From positions 1 to 36,769 of IMG/VR virus record IMGVR_UViG_3300009151_000180: a stretch of DNA of 36,769 nt; one strand, given 5' to 3'. Below, piece by piece: positions 1 through 8,807 of this stretch (its first letter is position 1; each line of letters opens with the position of its first letter). The position numbers were made by a program, and so were the translations under genes. The stretch comes from a virus. Below the pieces are notes generated by a model, which was not told the origin of the DNA, ran no database searches, and worked only from the letters and a program-made list of their open reading frames with translations.

Positions 1-39
1 ACCAATCTTTTGCAAATGGCTTTGACCAAGGGGGGGTGT

Positions 40-1233
40 ATGAATAAGATAGAAATAAGATATAAAAAAGTTGAGGATTTAATTCCTTATGTTAATAATT
101 CAAGAACGCATAGCGATGAACAGGTTTCTCAAATTGCTTCTAGCATGAAAGAGTTTGGTTGGACTAACCCAATTTTGCTTGATGGTGAAAATGGAATCAT
201 AGCTGGTCATGGTAGATTGATGGCGGCTAGAAAATTAAACCAAACCGAAGTGCCAACAATAGAACTAGCTGGATTAACCGATATACAAAAAAAGGCTTAC
301 ATTATTGCAGACAATAAACTTGCTTTAAATGCTGGTTGGAATGATGAAATATTAAAACTTGAAATAGCAGAGCTAAAAAATGCAGGATTTGATCTTGGTC
401 TTACAGGATTTAATATTGATGAGCTAAAAGCCTTTGATCCTATTATAGAAGGTTTAGTTGATGAAGATCAAATTCCTGATGTGCCTGAAGAACCTAAAAC
501 TAAACTTGGTGATATATATAAGCTAGGCAATCATAGATTAATGTGCGGTGATTCGACTAGCGTTGATGCTATTGATAAATTAATGAATGGTGATAAAGCT
601 GATGTAGTATTTACTGATCCACCTTATGGAATGTTTTTAGATGCAGACTTTTCTAAAATGGGTGGCGCTGGATCAATGACTAATAAATCAGGAAATAAAT
701 ATGATAAAGTTATTGGTGATAATAATGACTTTACTCCAGCATTAATTAATACTGTATTTGCTTCATTTGGATACTGTAAAGAAATATTTTTATGGGGCGC
801 TGATTACTATGCTGAACTTCTACCAAATAAAAATGAAGGATCATGGGTGGTATGGGATAAAAGATTAGATGAATCAGCAGATAAAATGTATGGATCAACT
901 TTTGAATTATGTTGGTCTAAAGCTAAACACAAACGAATGATGGCAAGAGTTAAATGGGCTGGTATATTTGGCATGTCTAAAGAGCATGATAAAAAAAGAG
1001 TTCATCCAACTCAAAAGCCTGTTGAATTAGTTGCTTGGTTTTTTGATTATTTTAGCCTTAAAGATAAAAAAAATGTAGTTGATTTATATGGCGGATCAGG
1101 TAGCACTCTTATTGCATCAGAAAAGGTTGGCAAACATTCTTATGTTATGGAACTTGATCCTAAATATTGTGATGTTATTGTTAAGCGATGGGAAGATTTT
1201 ACAGGACAAAAAGCGGAGTTATTAAGTGAATAG
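40..1233 (+). CDS. ParB-like nuclease domain fused to N4/N6 DNA methyltransferase
   Basis: Probable DNA-modifying enzyme that methylates adenine or cytosine exocyclic amines, protecting phage DNA or marking it. Residues about 1-130 form a ParB/Srx-like domain (IIAGHGR at 53-59). The methyltransferase half carries the catalytic DPPY at 193-196, then HPTQKPVEL at 322-330 and the SAM-binding loop DLYGGSGST at 348-356; motif IV before motif I is the beta-class order. I start at the ATG at 40 because a G-rich ribosome site (30-37) precedes it; a TTG at 10 is in frame and the frame is open to base 1. If the genome is circular this frame continues back to the ATG at 36707. It overlaps the small terminase gene by 8 bases, a usual position for such genes in phages. 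Family call is firm; target site and N4 versus N6 are unknown. Confidence 0.9.
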   Translation: MNKIEIRYKKVEDLIPYVNNSRTHSDEQVSQIASSMKEFGWTNPILLDGENGIIAGHGRLMAARKLNQTEVPTIELAGLTDIQKKAYIIADNKLALNAGWNDEILKLEIAELKNAGFDLGLTGFNIDELKAFDPIIEGLVDEDQIPDVPEEPKTKLGDIYKLGNHRLMCGDSTSVDAIDKLMNGDKADVVFTDPPYGMFLDADFSKMGGAGSMTNKSGNKYDKVIGDNNDFTPALINTVFASFGYCKEIFLWGADYYAELLPNKNEGSWVVWDKRLDESADKMYGSTFELCWSKAKHKRMMARVKWAGIFGMSKEHDKKRVHPTQKPVELVAWFFDYFSLKDKKNVVDLYGGSGSTLIASEKVGKHSYVMELDPKYCDVIVKRWEDFTGQKAELLSE

Positions 1234-1696
1234 AAAACCTATAGAGCTTCATTTAATTAATGGCACAACTCCCGAACATGATGCCATTGTATTGCCTGAA
1301 TCTTTAAGGCAAAGAATACCTGCCGCAGAATGGATGGACAATCCTTCCGCATGGAATAAAGCACTTTTTGTTATAGAAACTTCTGATTATCTTTTTGATG
1401 TTTATGGAATAGGATCAGCTCAAGACAAGCATACTTTAACCATGCTTGCAGATCAAATTGACCTTTATATCCAATGTGGAATAGGTATAGAAAAAAATGG
1501 GATTGTTACTGTATTTAATGACGGCAAAACAATTGGACCTAATCCTTTTATAACTATTAGAAACAATACTCTTAAACTAATCATTCAATTAATGAATGAA
1601 TTGGGTTTAACGCCTAGAAGCAGATTAGGTAAAGTTGGATCGTTGCCAGCATCTACCATTAATTCTTTAATGCTAGGACCACAAGTTAAGAGATGA
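1226..1696 (+). CDS. terS: Terminase small subunit, P27-like
   Basis: Likely the DNA-recognition subunit of the packaging motor, binding phage DNA and handing it to the large subunit. The 156-residue length, the central run of repeated helices (about 50-90) and the C-terminal LGLTPRSRLGKVG segment are typical of the P27 small-terminase family, where this last motif recurs near the end. The start is GTG at 1226, with AGCGGAG about 9 bases upstream, inside the end of the methyltransferase gene. It overlaps the large subunit gene by ATGA, so the two are probably translationally coupled. The call rests on the motif and on position directly before a clear large subunit. Confidence 0.82.
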   Translation: MNRKPIELHLINGTTPEHDAIVLPESLRQRIPAAEWMDNPSAWNKALFVIETSDYLFDVYGIGSAQDKHTLTMLADQIDLYIQCGIGIEKNGIVTVFNDGKTIGPNPFITIRNNTLKLIIQLMNELGLTPRSRLGKVGSLPASTINSLMLGPQVKR

Positions 1697-3351
1697 ATTA
1701 TTTAACGGGTGTTCAATATGCTCAAGATGTAGTTAAGGGCAATATTGAAGTTTGCAATAATATAAAATTAGCATGTCAGCGTTTTCTAAATTTTATGGAA
1801 GACAAGCATTGGGAATATGAGTTCTTTCCTGAATATGTCGAGCATGTATTAAATTTTGTAGCAATTCTTGTTCACACCAAAGGTCCTGATGCTGGTAAAC
1901 AAATTGTATTAGAGCCTTTTCAAATTTTTCTTATTTGTGGCATATATGGATTTCGCCATAAAAAAGATCATACAAAAAGAATGACCACCGATGTCATTGT
2001 TTTTATTCCTCGCAAAGCTGGCAAATCAACTCTTACTGCAATTATAGGTTTATATGAATTAGCATTTAACGAAGCTGGAGCGGAAGTGTTTACCCTTGCT
2101 ACTAATCGAGAACAGGCATCTATTGTATTTGATGCGGCTCGTTCAATGATTGAAAATATGCCAGCAGAAATTAAAGCATGGTATCGAGTAAGCAAATATG
2201 AAATTGGTAAAGCTAATGACAGTCAAACTATGTTCCGCGCTTTATCCCGCGACAATAAAAAGTCAGGCGATGGTAAGAATGCTAGTTGCGCTATTATAGA
2301 TGAAGCCGCACAGATTATAGACCGCAATAGTATTGAAGTTATATTTTCAGGCATGGTTGCCCGAAAAAATCCATTAAGAATTTATATAACAACTGCAAGT
2401 TTTACTAAAGACACAAAGTTTTTTGAAGACTTAACTGCATTTGAAACAATGTTAAATGGTGATGCGCCTGACAATCCTCATTGGTTTGGTTTGTTATATG
2501 GACTTGATCCACAAGATAATTGGAAAGATGAATCAACTTGGGCTAAAGCTAACCCAATGCACGGCATATCTGTTTATCAAGAAGCCATTAAAGAGCGATG
2601 CGAACAAGCTAAATTTAAGCCAGCGGCTCTTAATGAATTTCTTTGCAAAACTCTTAATGTTTATGTATCCGCTAACACTGCCTGGATTGATCGCGACTAT
2701 TGGGATAAATCTACAGGCGAAGATAAACCTGAACCTGAAGAAGTATTTATTGGCTTTGACTTGGCGGCAACTCGCGACTTAAATGCAGTTTGCACCTTAA
2801 AGCGATATGCTTCCGAGGATTATTATGCTGAATTCAAATTCTTTTTGCCTGAAGAAGCGTTATCCTTGATTCCAAGTCATTATCGTGGTATATTTGACCA
2901 AGCCGTTCAATCTGAAATATTGCATATCACAGAAGGCAATGTTATGGATGATCGCGAGATTTCTGAATATATAAAACAACAAGCTACTTTATACAATGTT
3001 AAAGAAGTAGGTTATGACGCTTACAATGCGGCTTCTTTAGTTGCTCGACTACATGATAATAGCATTCCTGTAAAAAAGGTTGGACAGGGCATGGCTGTTT
3101 TAAATAACCCATCCAAGCATGTTGAAAAACTTATTATGCAAAATGCTATTAAACACAATGGCAATCCATTTGTAGGTTGGCAATTAAGTAATTGTGAAGT
3201 TTATACCGATGTTAATGGCAATATTAAGATTCGCAAGAATGAAGCAGATAAGTCAGCAAAAGTAGATGGTATAATAGCGCTCATCATTGCGATGCACTGC
3301 TCATTAGATCATCCATTAGTTTCTACATCTTTTGGATTTAGAAGCATATAA
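1693..3351 (+). CDS. terL: Terminase large subunit (Terminase_1 family)
   Basis: ATP-driven motor and nuclease that packages DNA into the prohead. The ATPase part has a Walker A variant PRKAGKST (106-113) and Walker B CAIIDEA (199-205), followed by an ITTAS coupling-type motif at about 232-236. The C-terminal nuclease part shows GFDLAATRDL (354-363, first catalytic Asp at 356), a second acidic YDAYN segment near 445 and KVDGIIAL close to the end, which fits the RuvC-like metal-binding set. The 552-residue length is normal. The ATG overlaps the terS stop as ATGA. The portal gene follows after 9 bases with an AAAGGAA site. Confidence 0.96.
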   Translation: MNYLTGVQYAQDVVKGNIEVCNNIKLACQRFLNFMEDKHWEYEFFPEYVEHVLNFVAILVHTKGPDAGKQIVLEPFQIFLICGIYGFRHKKDHTKRMTTDVIVFIPRKAGKSTLTAIIGLYELAFNEAGAEVFTLATNREQASIVFDAARSMIENMPAEIKAWYRVSKYEIGKANDSQTMFRALSRDNKKSGDGKNASCAIIDEAAQIIDRNSIEVIFSGMVARKNPLRIYITTASFTKDTKFFEDLTAFETMLNGDAPDNPHWFGLLYGLDPQDNWKDESTWAKANPMHGISVYQEAIKERCEQAKFKPAALNEFLCKTLNVYVSANTAWIDRDYWDKSTGEDKPEPEEVFIGFDLAATRDLNAVCTLKRYASEDYYAEFKFFLPEEALSLIPSHYRGIFDQAVQSEILHITEGNVMDDREISEYIKQQATLYNVKEVGYDAYNAASLVARLHDNSIPVKKVGQGMAVLNNPSKHVEKLIMQNAIKHNGNPFVGWQLSNCEVYTDVNGNIKIRKNEADKSAKVDGIIALIIAMHCSLDHPLVSTSFGFRSI

Positions 3352-3360
3352 AGGAAAAAC

Positions 3361-4770
3361 ATGGCTATATTAGATATATTCAAAAGAAAACCAAATCAAA
3401 ACGCGCAAGAAAGTAATTCACTTTTTGGAAATACCGCCCTTGGTAATAACATACTTCGTAATGTTAAATCCCAGGGAGTTCAATCTTCTAATCAACTTTT
3501 ATATGTAACAACATCATCTGTCAATGCTGCTGGTCGAGTATTGGATATGTCCACACTATCCCGTAACTCCACTGTTATGGCTTGTGTAAATGCTAAAGCT
3601 CGCGCATTAGCTCAATTGCCTATTAAAATTATGGCTTATAGCGCTGATGGAAAAATGGTTGATGCAATTACCGATCCAAATGTTTCAACTCGCGACAAAG
3701 CTAAAGCCAAAGCAGTTTATAATTTATTAAATAATCCAAATAATTATCAATCATCATACGAGTTTTGGTATCAATGGTCTATGTGGTATGACCTATCAGG
3801 CGAAACATTTACCGCTTTATGGCGCAAAGAGCAATCAAACTCTACGCTAACACCTATGGAAATGTATCTTTTGGATTCAACTTTAATAACCGCTCAAATC
3901 ACACCTACTCGTTATCCTACTTATAGATTATCGACTAGCACATACGGATTTAATAAAGATGAACCATTAGATTATTTCCAAGTTATTCATGCAAGTGAAA
4001 TGGCTTGGCAAGGTAGTTCCGGTTTTAACAAAGGTATTCTAGCAACAGAATTAATATCATTAGATCAAGACATTGATTTATATGCTAATTTTATTATGCT
4101 TAATGGTGCTAAACCTTCAGGCATGTTTGTTACAGATCAAGTTATTCCTGACGCTAAATTTAAAGAAATTGCCGCAAGACTTAAAGAAGCTTGGACATCT
4201 TTAACAGGTTCTCGCTCTACTGACTTATCTAAACCAGGTCAAGGCATGTTATTAGATAATGGCATGAAATATATGCCGTTAAATATGCTTACCCTTCAAG
4301 ATGCAGATGCTAGAGAATTAAAAAATCAAACTATGAAGCGAATTTGTGGTTTATTTGGAGTTCCGCCTGCAATGCTTGGTATTGCTGATATGAAATACAA
4401 TAACACACAAACAATGCTTGATGAATTTTACAAATCAACAATGTGTCCGCTAATTACTAATATTGAACAGAAGTTTAAAACTTCTCTGCTAAATGGTTAT
4501 CCAAACCTCTGCATTAAATTTCAAACTGAAGATTTTTTAAAGGGCGCGCCCCTAGATCAAATGAATTACGCTGTAGCGGGTGTTAATAGTGGTATAATGA
4601 CACCTAATGAAGCGCGAGAATACCTTAACAAGCAAAACTTGGAAGGCGCAAACGAATTAAAAGATACATCAAAACAAGTTAAACCAATTTCAGGAACTTC
4701 ACCAACCGATACAGGTGGGGGCGGAAATACCTCTACTATTAATCGCACAGGTCAAGCCGGTAAAGCTTAA
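3361..4770 (+). CDS. Portal protein, HK97 gp3-like
   Basis: Dodecameric ring at the special capsid vertex through which DNA enters and leaves and to which the tail attaches. The 469-residue length and the sequence around LSRNSTVMACVNAKARALAQLP (about 61-82), the region GLFGVPPAMLGIADMKYNN near 332-350 and the polar, Gly/Thr-rich C-terminus are typical of the phage_portal family PF04860. It lies between the large terminase and the prohead protease as expected for HK97-type head modules. AAAGGAA precedes the ATG by 6 bases. The gene ends in TAATG, which also starts a very small downstream reading frame. Confidence 0.95.
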   Translation: MAILDIFKRKPNQNAQESNSLFGNTALGNNILRNVKSQGVQSSNQLLYVTTSSVNAAGRVLDMSTLSRNSTVMACVNAKARALAQLPIKIMAYSADGKMVDAITDPNVSTRDKAKAKAVYNLLNNPNNYQSSYEFWYQWSMWYDLSGETFTALWRKEQSNSTLTPMEMYLLDSTLITAQITPTRYPTYRLSTSTYGFNKDEPLDYFQVIHASEMAWQGSSGFNKGILATELISLDQDIDLYANFIMLNGAKPSGMFVTDQVIPDAKFKEIAARLKEAWTSLTGSRSTDLSKPGQGMLLDNGMKYMPLNMLTLQDADARELKNQTMKRICGLFGVPPAMLGIADMKYNNTQTMLDEFYKSTMCPLITNIEQKFKTSLLNGYPNLCIKFQTEDFLKGAPLDQMNYAVAGVNSGIMTPNEAREYLNKQNLEGANELKDTSKQVKPISGTSPTDTGGGGNTSTINRTGQAGKA

Positions 4771-4880
4771 TGACATTAAAAGAGTTACTTGACAAATTAA
4801 CCCAACAGGCTAAAAAGAGAAAACCTCAACCTGTTAAAACCAACGGAATGAAAGAAAAGGGAGTGCCAATTCATGACTGA
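4770..4880 (+). CDS. Small basic peptide between portal and protease (36 aa)
   Basis: A 36-codon frame that starts inside the portal stop codon (TAATG) and ends 8 bases inside the protease gene. The product is lysine-rich, with a short helix LKELLDKLTQQAKKR at 3-17. The exact stop/start overlap fits translational coupling, and the stretch would otherwise be about 100 bases without a gene in a tightly packed region. I do not recognise a family. It could be a small head-assembly accessory or only a coupling device that carries ribosomes to the protease start. Confidence 0.5.
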   Translation: MTLKELLDKLTQQAKKRKPQPVKTNGMKEKGVPIHD

Positions 4881-5661
4881 TATAAAATTTCTATTTGAAT
4901 CAAAAGTTGCTTTAGGCGTTAAAAACGACGAAGCTCAAGGCGGTAGCGGACAAATTCAAGCTACTGTAACGACATGGGGCGCTCGCGAAGGTGCTGATGG
5001 TCGTAAATTCAATTATCAACCTGAAGGCTTTGCTCAATGGGCTGATGAATTTGCTAAATCAGGCAAACCGCTTCCAATGTTTTTTCAACACAATGATATG
5101 TCTATGCCGGTTGGCGAATGGACTTCATTTGAGTTTACTGACAATGGAATGGATGCTACAGGCAGACTTTATACAAACACAACTGCTGGAAAAGACCTAT
5201 ATACAATCATGAAAGAAAGTCCAGCTATGGTTGGCGGTGTTTCTGTTGGTGCTTATGCTGACGAATATTCAATGGTTGATGAAGATGGTATGGATGTAGG
5301 CGCTGATGAAGATGGTTTTTTCCAAATTAAAAAAGGCGGATTAAAAGAAGTGTCTATTGTTATGAATCCAAACAATCTTGAGTGTAATGTTTCCAAATTA
5401 GAATGCTTTAGAGCTGATGGCTCTTTAGATTTAAAACTAATCGAGAAGGCATTGCGTGATGCAAAACTTTCAAGAAAAGATGCGACCACTGCGTCTTCAA
5501 TTTTCAAACAAATTATAGAAACTCGTGATGAGCCTATTATTGTTTCTGAAAAAGCACCTAGTCAGAGTGATGCTGATGCGGTGGTAGATGAGCAAAAAAT
5601 TCTTAATGCTTTTGCTGAAAGAGAATTGCTCAAAATTTTAAACAATCGTCTTAAAGGATAA
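4873..5661 (+). CDS. Prohead serine protease (HK97 gp4-like, peptidase U35)
   Basis: Maturation protease expected to cleave the N-terminal delta region of the capsid protein in the prohead. The herpesvirus-protease-like fold is indicated by the sequence and by the candidate catalytic residues His73 (in FFQHNDMS) and Ser124 (in GGVSVGAYADE), with a further conserved segment KEVSIVMNP at 158-166. The C-terminal 90 residues are polar and helical, as in relatives where the tail acts in assembly. Length 262 is somewhat longer than the minimal family. AAAGGGAG lies 9 bases before the ATG. The capsid gene starts 3 bases after its stop. Confidence 0.93.
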   Translation: MTDIKFLFESKVALGVKNDEAQGGSGQIQATVTTWGAREGADGRKFNYQPEGFAQWADEFAKSGKPLPMFFQHNDMSMPVGEWTSFEFTDNGMDATGRLYTNTTAGKDLYTIMKESPAMVGGVSVGAYADEYSMVDEDGMDVGADEDGFFQIKKGGLKEVSIVMNPNNLECNVSKLECFRADGSLDLKLIEKALRDAKLSRKDATTASSIFKQIIETRDEPIIVSEKAPSQSDADAVVDEQKILNAFAERELLKILNNRLKG

Positions 5662-5664
5662 ATC

Positions 5665-7026
5665 ATGTCAGACAAAATTATCGAAAAGTTAGACGCTATT
5701 GAAGCAAAACAAGTTGAAGCTGTGGAAGCAGTTAAAACTGATGTTGATGCTAAATTAGCTGAAGCGCAAAAAGTCTTTGATGAAAAAGCAATTTCATTTG
5801 AAGAAAAAGTAGCACAATTAGAAGCTAAAGTTGCTTCTATTCAATCTGCTCCATTAGTTAAAACTTACAAAACTATCGCTCAAGAAGTTAATCGTTCAGT
5901 TAAAGAACAATTAAAATCTTTTGTTGAAAAAAATGGTAAGTCAGAAAAAGAATTAAAAATGTGGGAAGATGCTGGTCAATATGAAGCATACATGAAGGAA
6001 GCTTCAGCATTAACAGGTTCAGGCGCTGGTGTTGGTGGTAGAACAGCTTATGATCCTGTATTTGTTGCACTTCGTTTAGCAAATCCTATGCGTGGTTGTT
6101 CAAGAGCTGTTGCAACTGATGGCGCAACATATCAATTCCGCGCTAAAACAGGTGATGCTGGTGCTGCTTGGGGCTATGCAATTCAAAACAATGGTTCAGC
6201 TACAACAGAATCAACTAACATTTGGCAATTAACATTGCAAGATTTGAATGTTCAATTTCCAATCAGAACTGCTGCGCTTGATGATATTGATGGTTTAGAA
6301 TCAAATGTTGTTTCAGATATGCTGCTCGAATTTTCGCAACAAGAAGGTTTGAGTATGATTCAAAACAACGACCAAGGTGCGACTTCACTTCCTTATGGTG
6401 GTTCTAATGGTCTTCGTGGTCTTAATCAGTATGCTGGTGCTAACGCTTCTTATACAGGTGGCACAACATCAGTTGCAGCTTATGGCACTTCAGGCACAGG
6501 TTCTACTTCAGGCTTGCATTCATTAGCTACATACGATCAATTAACATCTAACACAAACTCTGTAACTACAAACAATGTAACTTACAAAGATGTTGTTAAT
6601 TTAATCTATGCTTTACCACAAGAATATTGGACACCAACAACTAAATTTGTTATCAATCCTGTAATGTTAGGTGCGATTCGCGGTTTAGTAGATACAAATG
6701 GTCGCCCAATCTATGTTGATGGTTTAGCTCGTGAAGATGGTATTGTTGGCACATTACTTGGTTTTGATGTAGTGGTTAATAAATATCTTGACACACCTAA
6801 CCAATTAGCGACAGGCGCTGCTGGAACAACTCCTAAATATCCAATGTATTTTGGTGATTGGAATCGTTTCCATGCAATCGTTGATCGTTTAAATATGGTT
6901 ATGCGTCGTTATGATCAAACTTTACCAGGCTCAATCACATTCTATGGTGAAAAGCGTTTGGCAACTTCAGTAGTGAACCCATTTGCTGGTGTTCGTTACA
7001 GATCAACAGTAACAGCTAATAGCTAG
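5665..7026 (+). CDS. Major capsid protein 1, HK97 gp5-like, with delta domain
   Basis: Main shell protein with HK97 fold (453 aa). Residues about 1-60 are a highly charged predicted coiled coil rich in Ala/Glu/Lys, and residues 1-111 as a whole look like the scaffolding delta domain removed by the prohead protease. The mature part probably begins near EASALTGSGAGVGGRTAYD (112-130). Later landmarks are FPIRTAALDDIDG, SNGLRGLNQYAG, the Gly/Ser/Thr-rich insertion after it, and FYGEKRLATSVVNPFAGV near the end. A second, shorter paralogue follows at 7100, after a hairpin terminator. The start ATG is 3 bases after the protease stop. Confidence 0.95.
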   Translation: MSDKIIEKLDAIEAKQVEAVEAVKTDVDAKLAEAQKVFDEKAISFEEKVAQLEAKVASIQSAPLVKTYKTIAQEVNRSVKEQLKSFVEKNGKSEKELKMWEDAGQYEAYMKEASALTGSGAGVGGRTAYDPVFVALRLANPMRGCSRAVATDGATYQFRAKTGDAGAAWGYAIQNNGSATTESTNIWQLTLQDLNVQFPIRTAALDDIDGLESNVVSDMLLEFSQQEGLSMIQNNDQGATSLPYGGSNGLRGLNQYAGANASYTGGTTSVAAYGTSGTGSTSGLHSLATYDQLTSNTNSVTTNNVTYKDVVNLIYALPQEYWTPTTKFVINPVMLGAIRGLVDTNGRPIYVDGLAREDGIVGTLLGFDVVVNKYLDTPNQLATGAAGTTPKYPMYFGDWNRFHAIVDRLNMVMRRYDQTLPGSITFYGEKRLATSVVNPFAGVRYRSTVTANS

Positions 7027-7048
7027 TAGTTAGTAATAAATGTATGGC

Positions 7049-7080
7049 AAAAGGGCGGTTTAATCGCTGCCCTTTTTTTT
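7049..7080 (+). terminator. Rho-independent terminator between the two capsid genes
   Basis: AAAAGGGC (7049-7056) pairs with GCCCTTTT (7069-7076); the stem can extend inward through G-U and G-C pairs to a 6-base loop, and is followed by a T run to 7080. It sits in the only sizeable gap of the head module, right after the first capsid gene. It should reduce transcription of the second capsid gene and everything downstream relative to the first. Confidence 0.85.
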
Positions 7081-7099
7081 AATCAATTAGGAACAGACC

Positions 7100-8137
7100 A
7101 TGAATACAACTGAAAAAATTTTAGATGGCATCAAACAGACGCTTGAAACAGGAAAAAAAATCACTATTGATTTAAGTGAAGCTTCTACCCTAACAGGCAG
7201 CGGTGATGGTGTAGGTGGTCGCACCTACTTTGATGATGCTTTTGCAGCATTACGATATGCAAATCCTTTCAGACAAGGATCAAGACAAATTAAAGCAAGC
7301 GGTTCATCTGTGCAATTTGTGGCAAAAACAGGTAACGCAGCTAACAGCACAAACCCTTGGCTTTATGCAATAACACCAAATTCAGGTTCACCAAATATTG
7401 CAACATCTACTTGGCGACTACCAACAAGAGTTATAACAGCTCAATTGCCTATTAGAATGGCGGCAATGGATGATATTAATTATTTAAATGAAACTTTAGT
7501 AGAAGACCTTATGTATGAGTTTTCACAACTTGAAGCGCAAAGTATGTCCACTAACAACGATCAATCAGGATCATCAACAACATCAACAGGTGCTGTTAAT
7601 GGTTTAAGAGGTCTTGTAGGAACATACTTAACAAGCACTTCAGCGGCTTCTTACGGCAGTTCAGGCAATGCTATAACGGATGGTATTCATACCATTAAAT
7701 CAATCAGCCATAGTGATACTGTGCCGGATTATGACATGTTAGCTGATATTGCTAATGCTTTACCTAGTCAATATTGGTCAAGCCCTACAACAGCTTGGCA
7801 TATTCATCCAACACTTATTCAAACATTAAGAAAATTAAGAACATCAGGAACATCAAATGGTTTATTAGAAACAGGCGATGATGATGGTGGTGCAGCAGTT
7901 CATATCTTTGGTTTTCCTGTAATTCCTAATCCTTATTTAGAAGCTCCAGGAACAACGGGTAATTGTGCTTTAATTTTAGCTGATTGGAATAGATTTTTAA
8001 CTATTGCTGATGTTGAAGAAATGACTATTCAAGCTATGGAACAAACTACTCCAGGCTTTGTTACTCTTTATGCTGAAAAGCGTTTAGTTTCAACTATTCG
8101 TGATCCATTTGCTGGTATTCAATTAATAGGAACATAA
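7100..8137 (+). CDS. Second capsid paralogue, HK97-fold, lacking the delta domain
   Basis: A 345-residue paralogue of the preceding major capsid protein. Shared landmarks are LTGSGDGVGGRTYFDDAF (31-48; first copy LTGSGAGVGGRTAYDPVF), LPIRMAAMDDIN, VNGLRGL, LADWNRF and YAEKRLVSTIRDPFAGI. It lacks the 84 or so extra N-terminal residues of the first copy, so it resembles the matured form and may enter the shell without processing. It lies just after a terminator, implying lower dosage. Possible roles are a vertex (penton) protein, as T4 gp24 is to gp23, or a minor shell component that tunes the capsid; both are inference. AGGAAC precedes the ATG. Confidence 0.9.
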   Translation: MNTTEKILDGIKQTLETGKKITIDLSEASTLTGSGDGVGGRTYFDDAFAALRYANPFRQGSRQIKASGSSVQFVAKTGNAANSTNPWLYAITPNSGSPNIATSTWRLPTRVITAQLPIRMAAMDDINYLNETLVEDLMYEFSQLEAQSMSTNNDQSGSSTTSTGAVNGLRGLVGTYLTSTSAASYGSSGNAITDGIHTIKSISHSDTVPDYDMLADIANALPSQYWSSPTTAWHIHPTLIQTLRKLRTSGTSNGLLETGDDDGGAAVHIFGFPVIPNPYLEAPGTTGNCALILADWNRFLTIADVEEMTIQAMEQTTPGFVTLYAEKRLVSTIRDPFAGIQLIGT

Positions 8138-8138
8138 T

Positions 8139-8807
8139 ATGGCAGATACATTAGGGCAAGTTGCTTTTGGCTCTACTCGCAATCCGTTTAACTATGATAA
8201 AGTTGAACAGATTTCAAGAGATACAACTACTGCATGGATTACAACTACTGAAATTGACAATCAACTAAATTTATTTGGTGATACTTCACAAAATACATTT
8301 TTAGCTGGGTTAGAGCTTTCAGTAAGAATGGCAATTGAAGATTATCTTGGTATGTCTATTTTTGCTCAATCTTATAGAGTTTATTATGCTACCGATTCAT
8401 TGTATGCAACCCCTGTATGTTTAGATTTGCCCGAAATATCACAAGGATCAACATTAACCAATGGTGTAACTATTGATAGTGTTAAATATTACGATGGAAA
8501 CACTCCAAGCGCTTTACAGACATTAACAAGTGGTTCTAGTAATTATTATTATGATGTAACCGGCAATAAAGTTATTTTAGTTAATGGTATTCCATCTAAT
8601 ATTAGTCAAAACAGAACTGCACCTATTATTGTGGAATATACATTATCTGCAAATGCTTTAGCTTCTTATCCTGTAATTAAACAAGCGGGATTATTGTTGC
8701 TAACTCATTTATATAATAATAGAAGTGAAACTGTGCAAGGTGGATTGCAAAATATTCCTTATGGTGTAGATGCTTTATTAAGACCTTACAAACCTTTGGT
8801 GATGTAA
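8139..8807 (+). CDS. Head-tail connector protein (HK97 gp6 / phiE125 gp8-like)
   Basis: Probable adaptor ring that joins portal to tail. The N-terminal half contains the helical ISRDTTTAWITTTEIDNQL segment and the acidic MAIEDYLGMSI motif (about 66-76), and the C-terminus has LLTHLYNNRSETVQGG and the closing VDALLRPYKPLVM, which is the signature ending of the phiE125 gp8 / gp6-like connector family. Length 222 is normal. It starts one base after the second capsid gene and abuts the next gene directly, in the usual place for the first connector. Confidence 0.85.
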   Translation: MADTLGQVAFGSTRNPFNYDKVEQISRDTTTAWITTTEIDNQLNLFGDTSQNTFLAGLELSVRMAIEDYLGMSIFAQSYRVYYATDSLYATPVCLDLPEISQGSTLTNGVTIDSVKYYDGNTPSALQTLTSGSSNYYYDVTGNKVILVNGIPSNISQNRTAPIIVEYTLSANALASYPVIKQAGLLLLTHLYNNRSETVQGGLQNIPYGVDALLRPYKPLVM

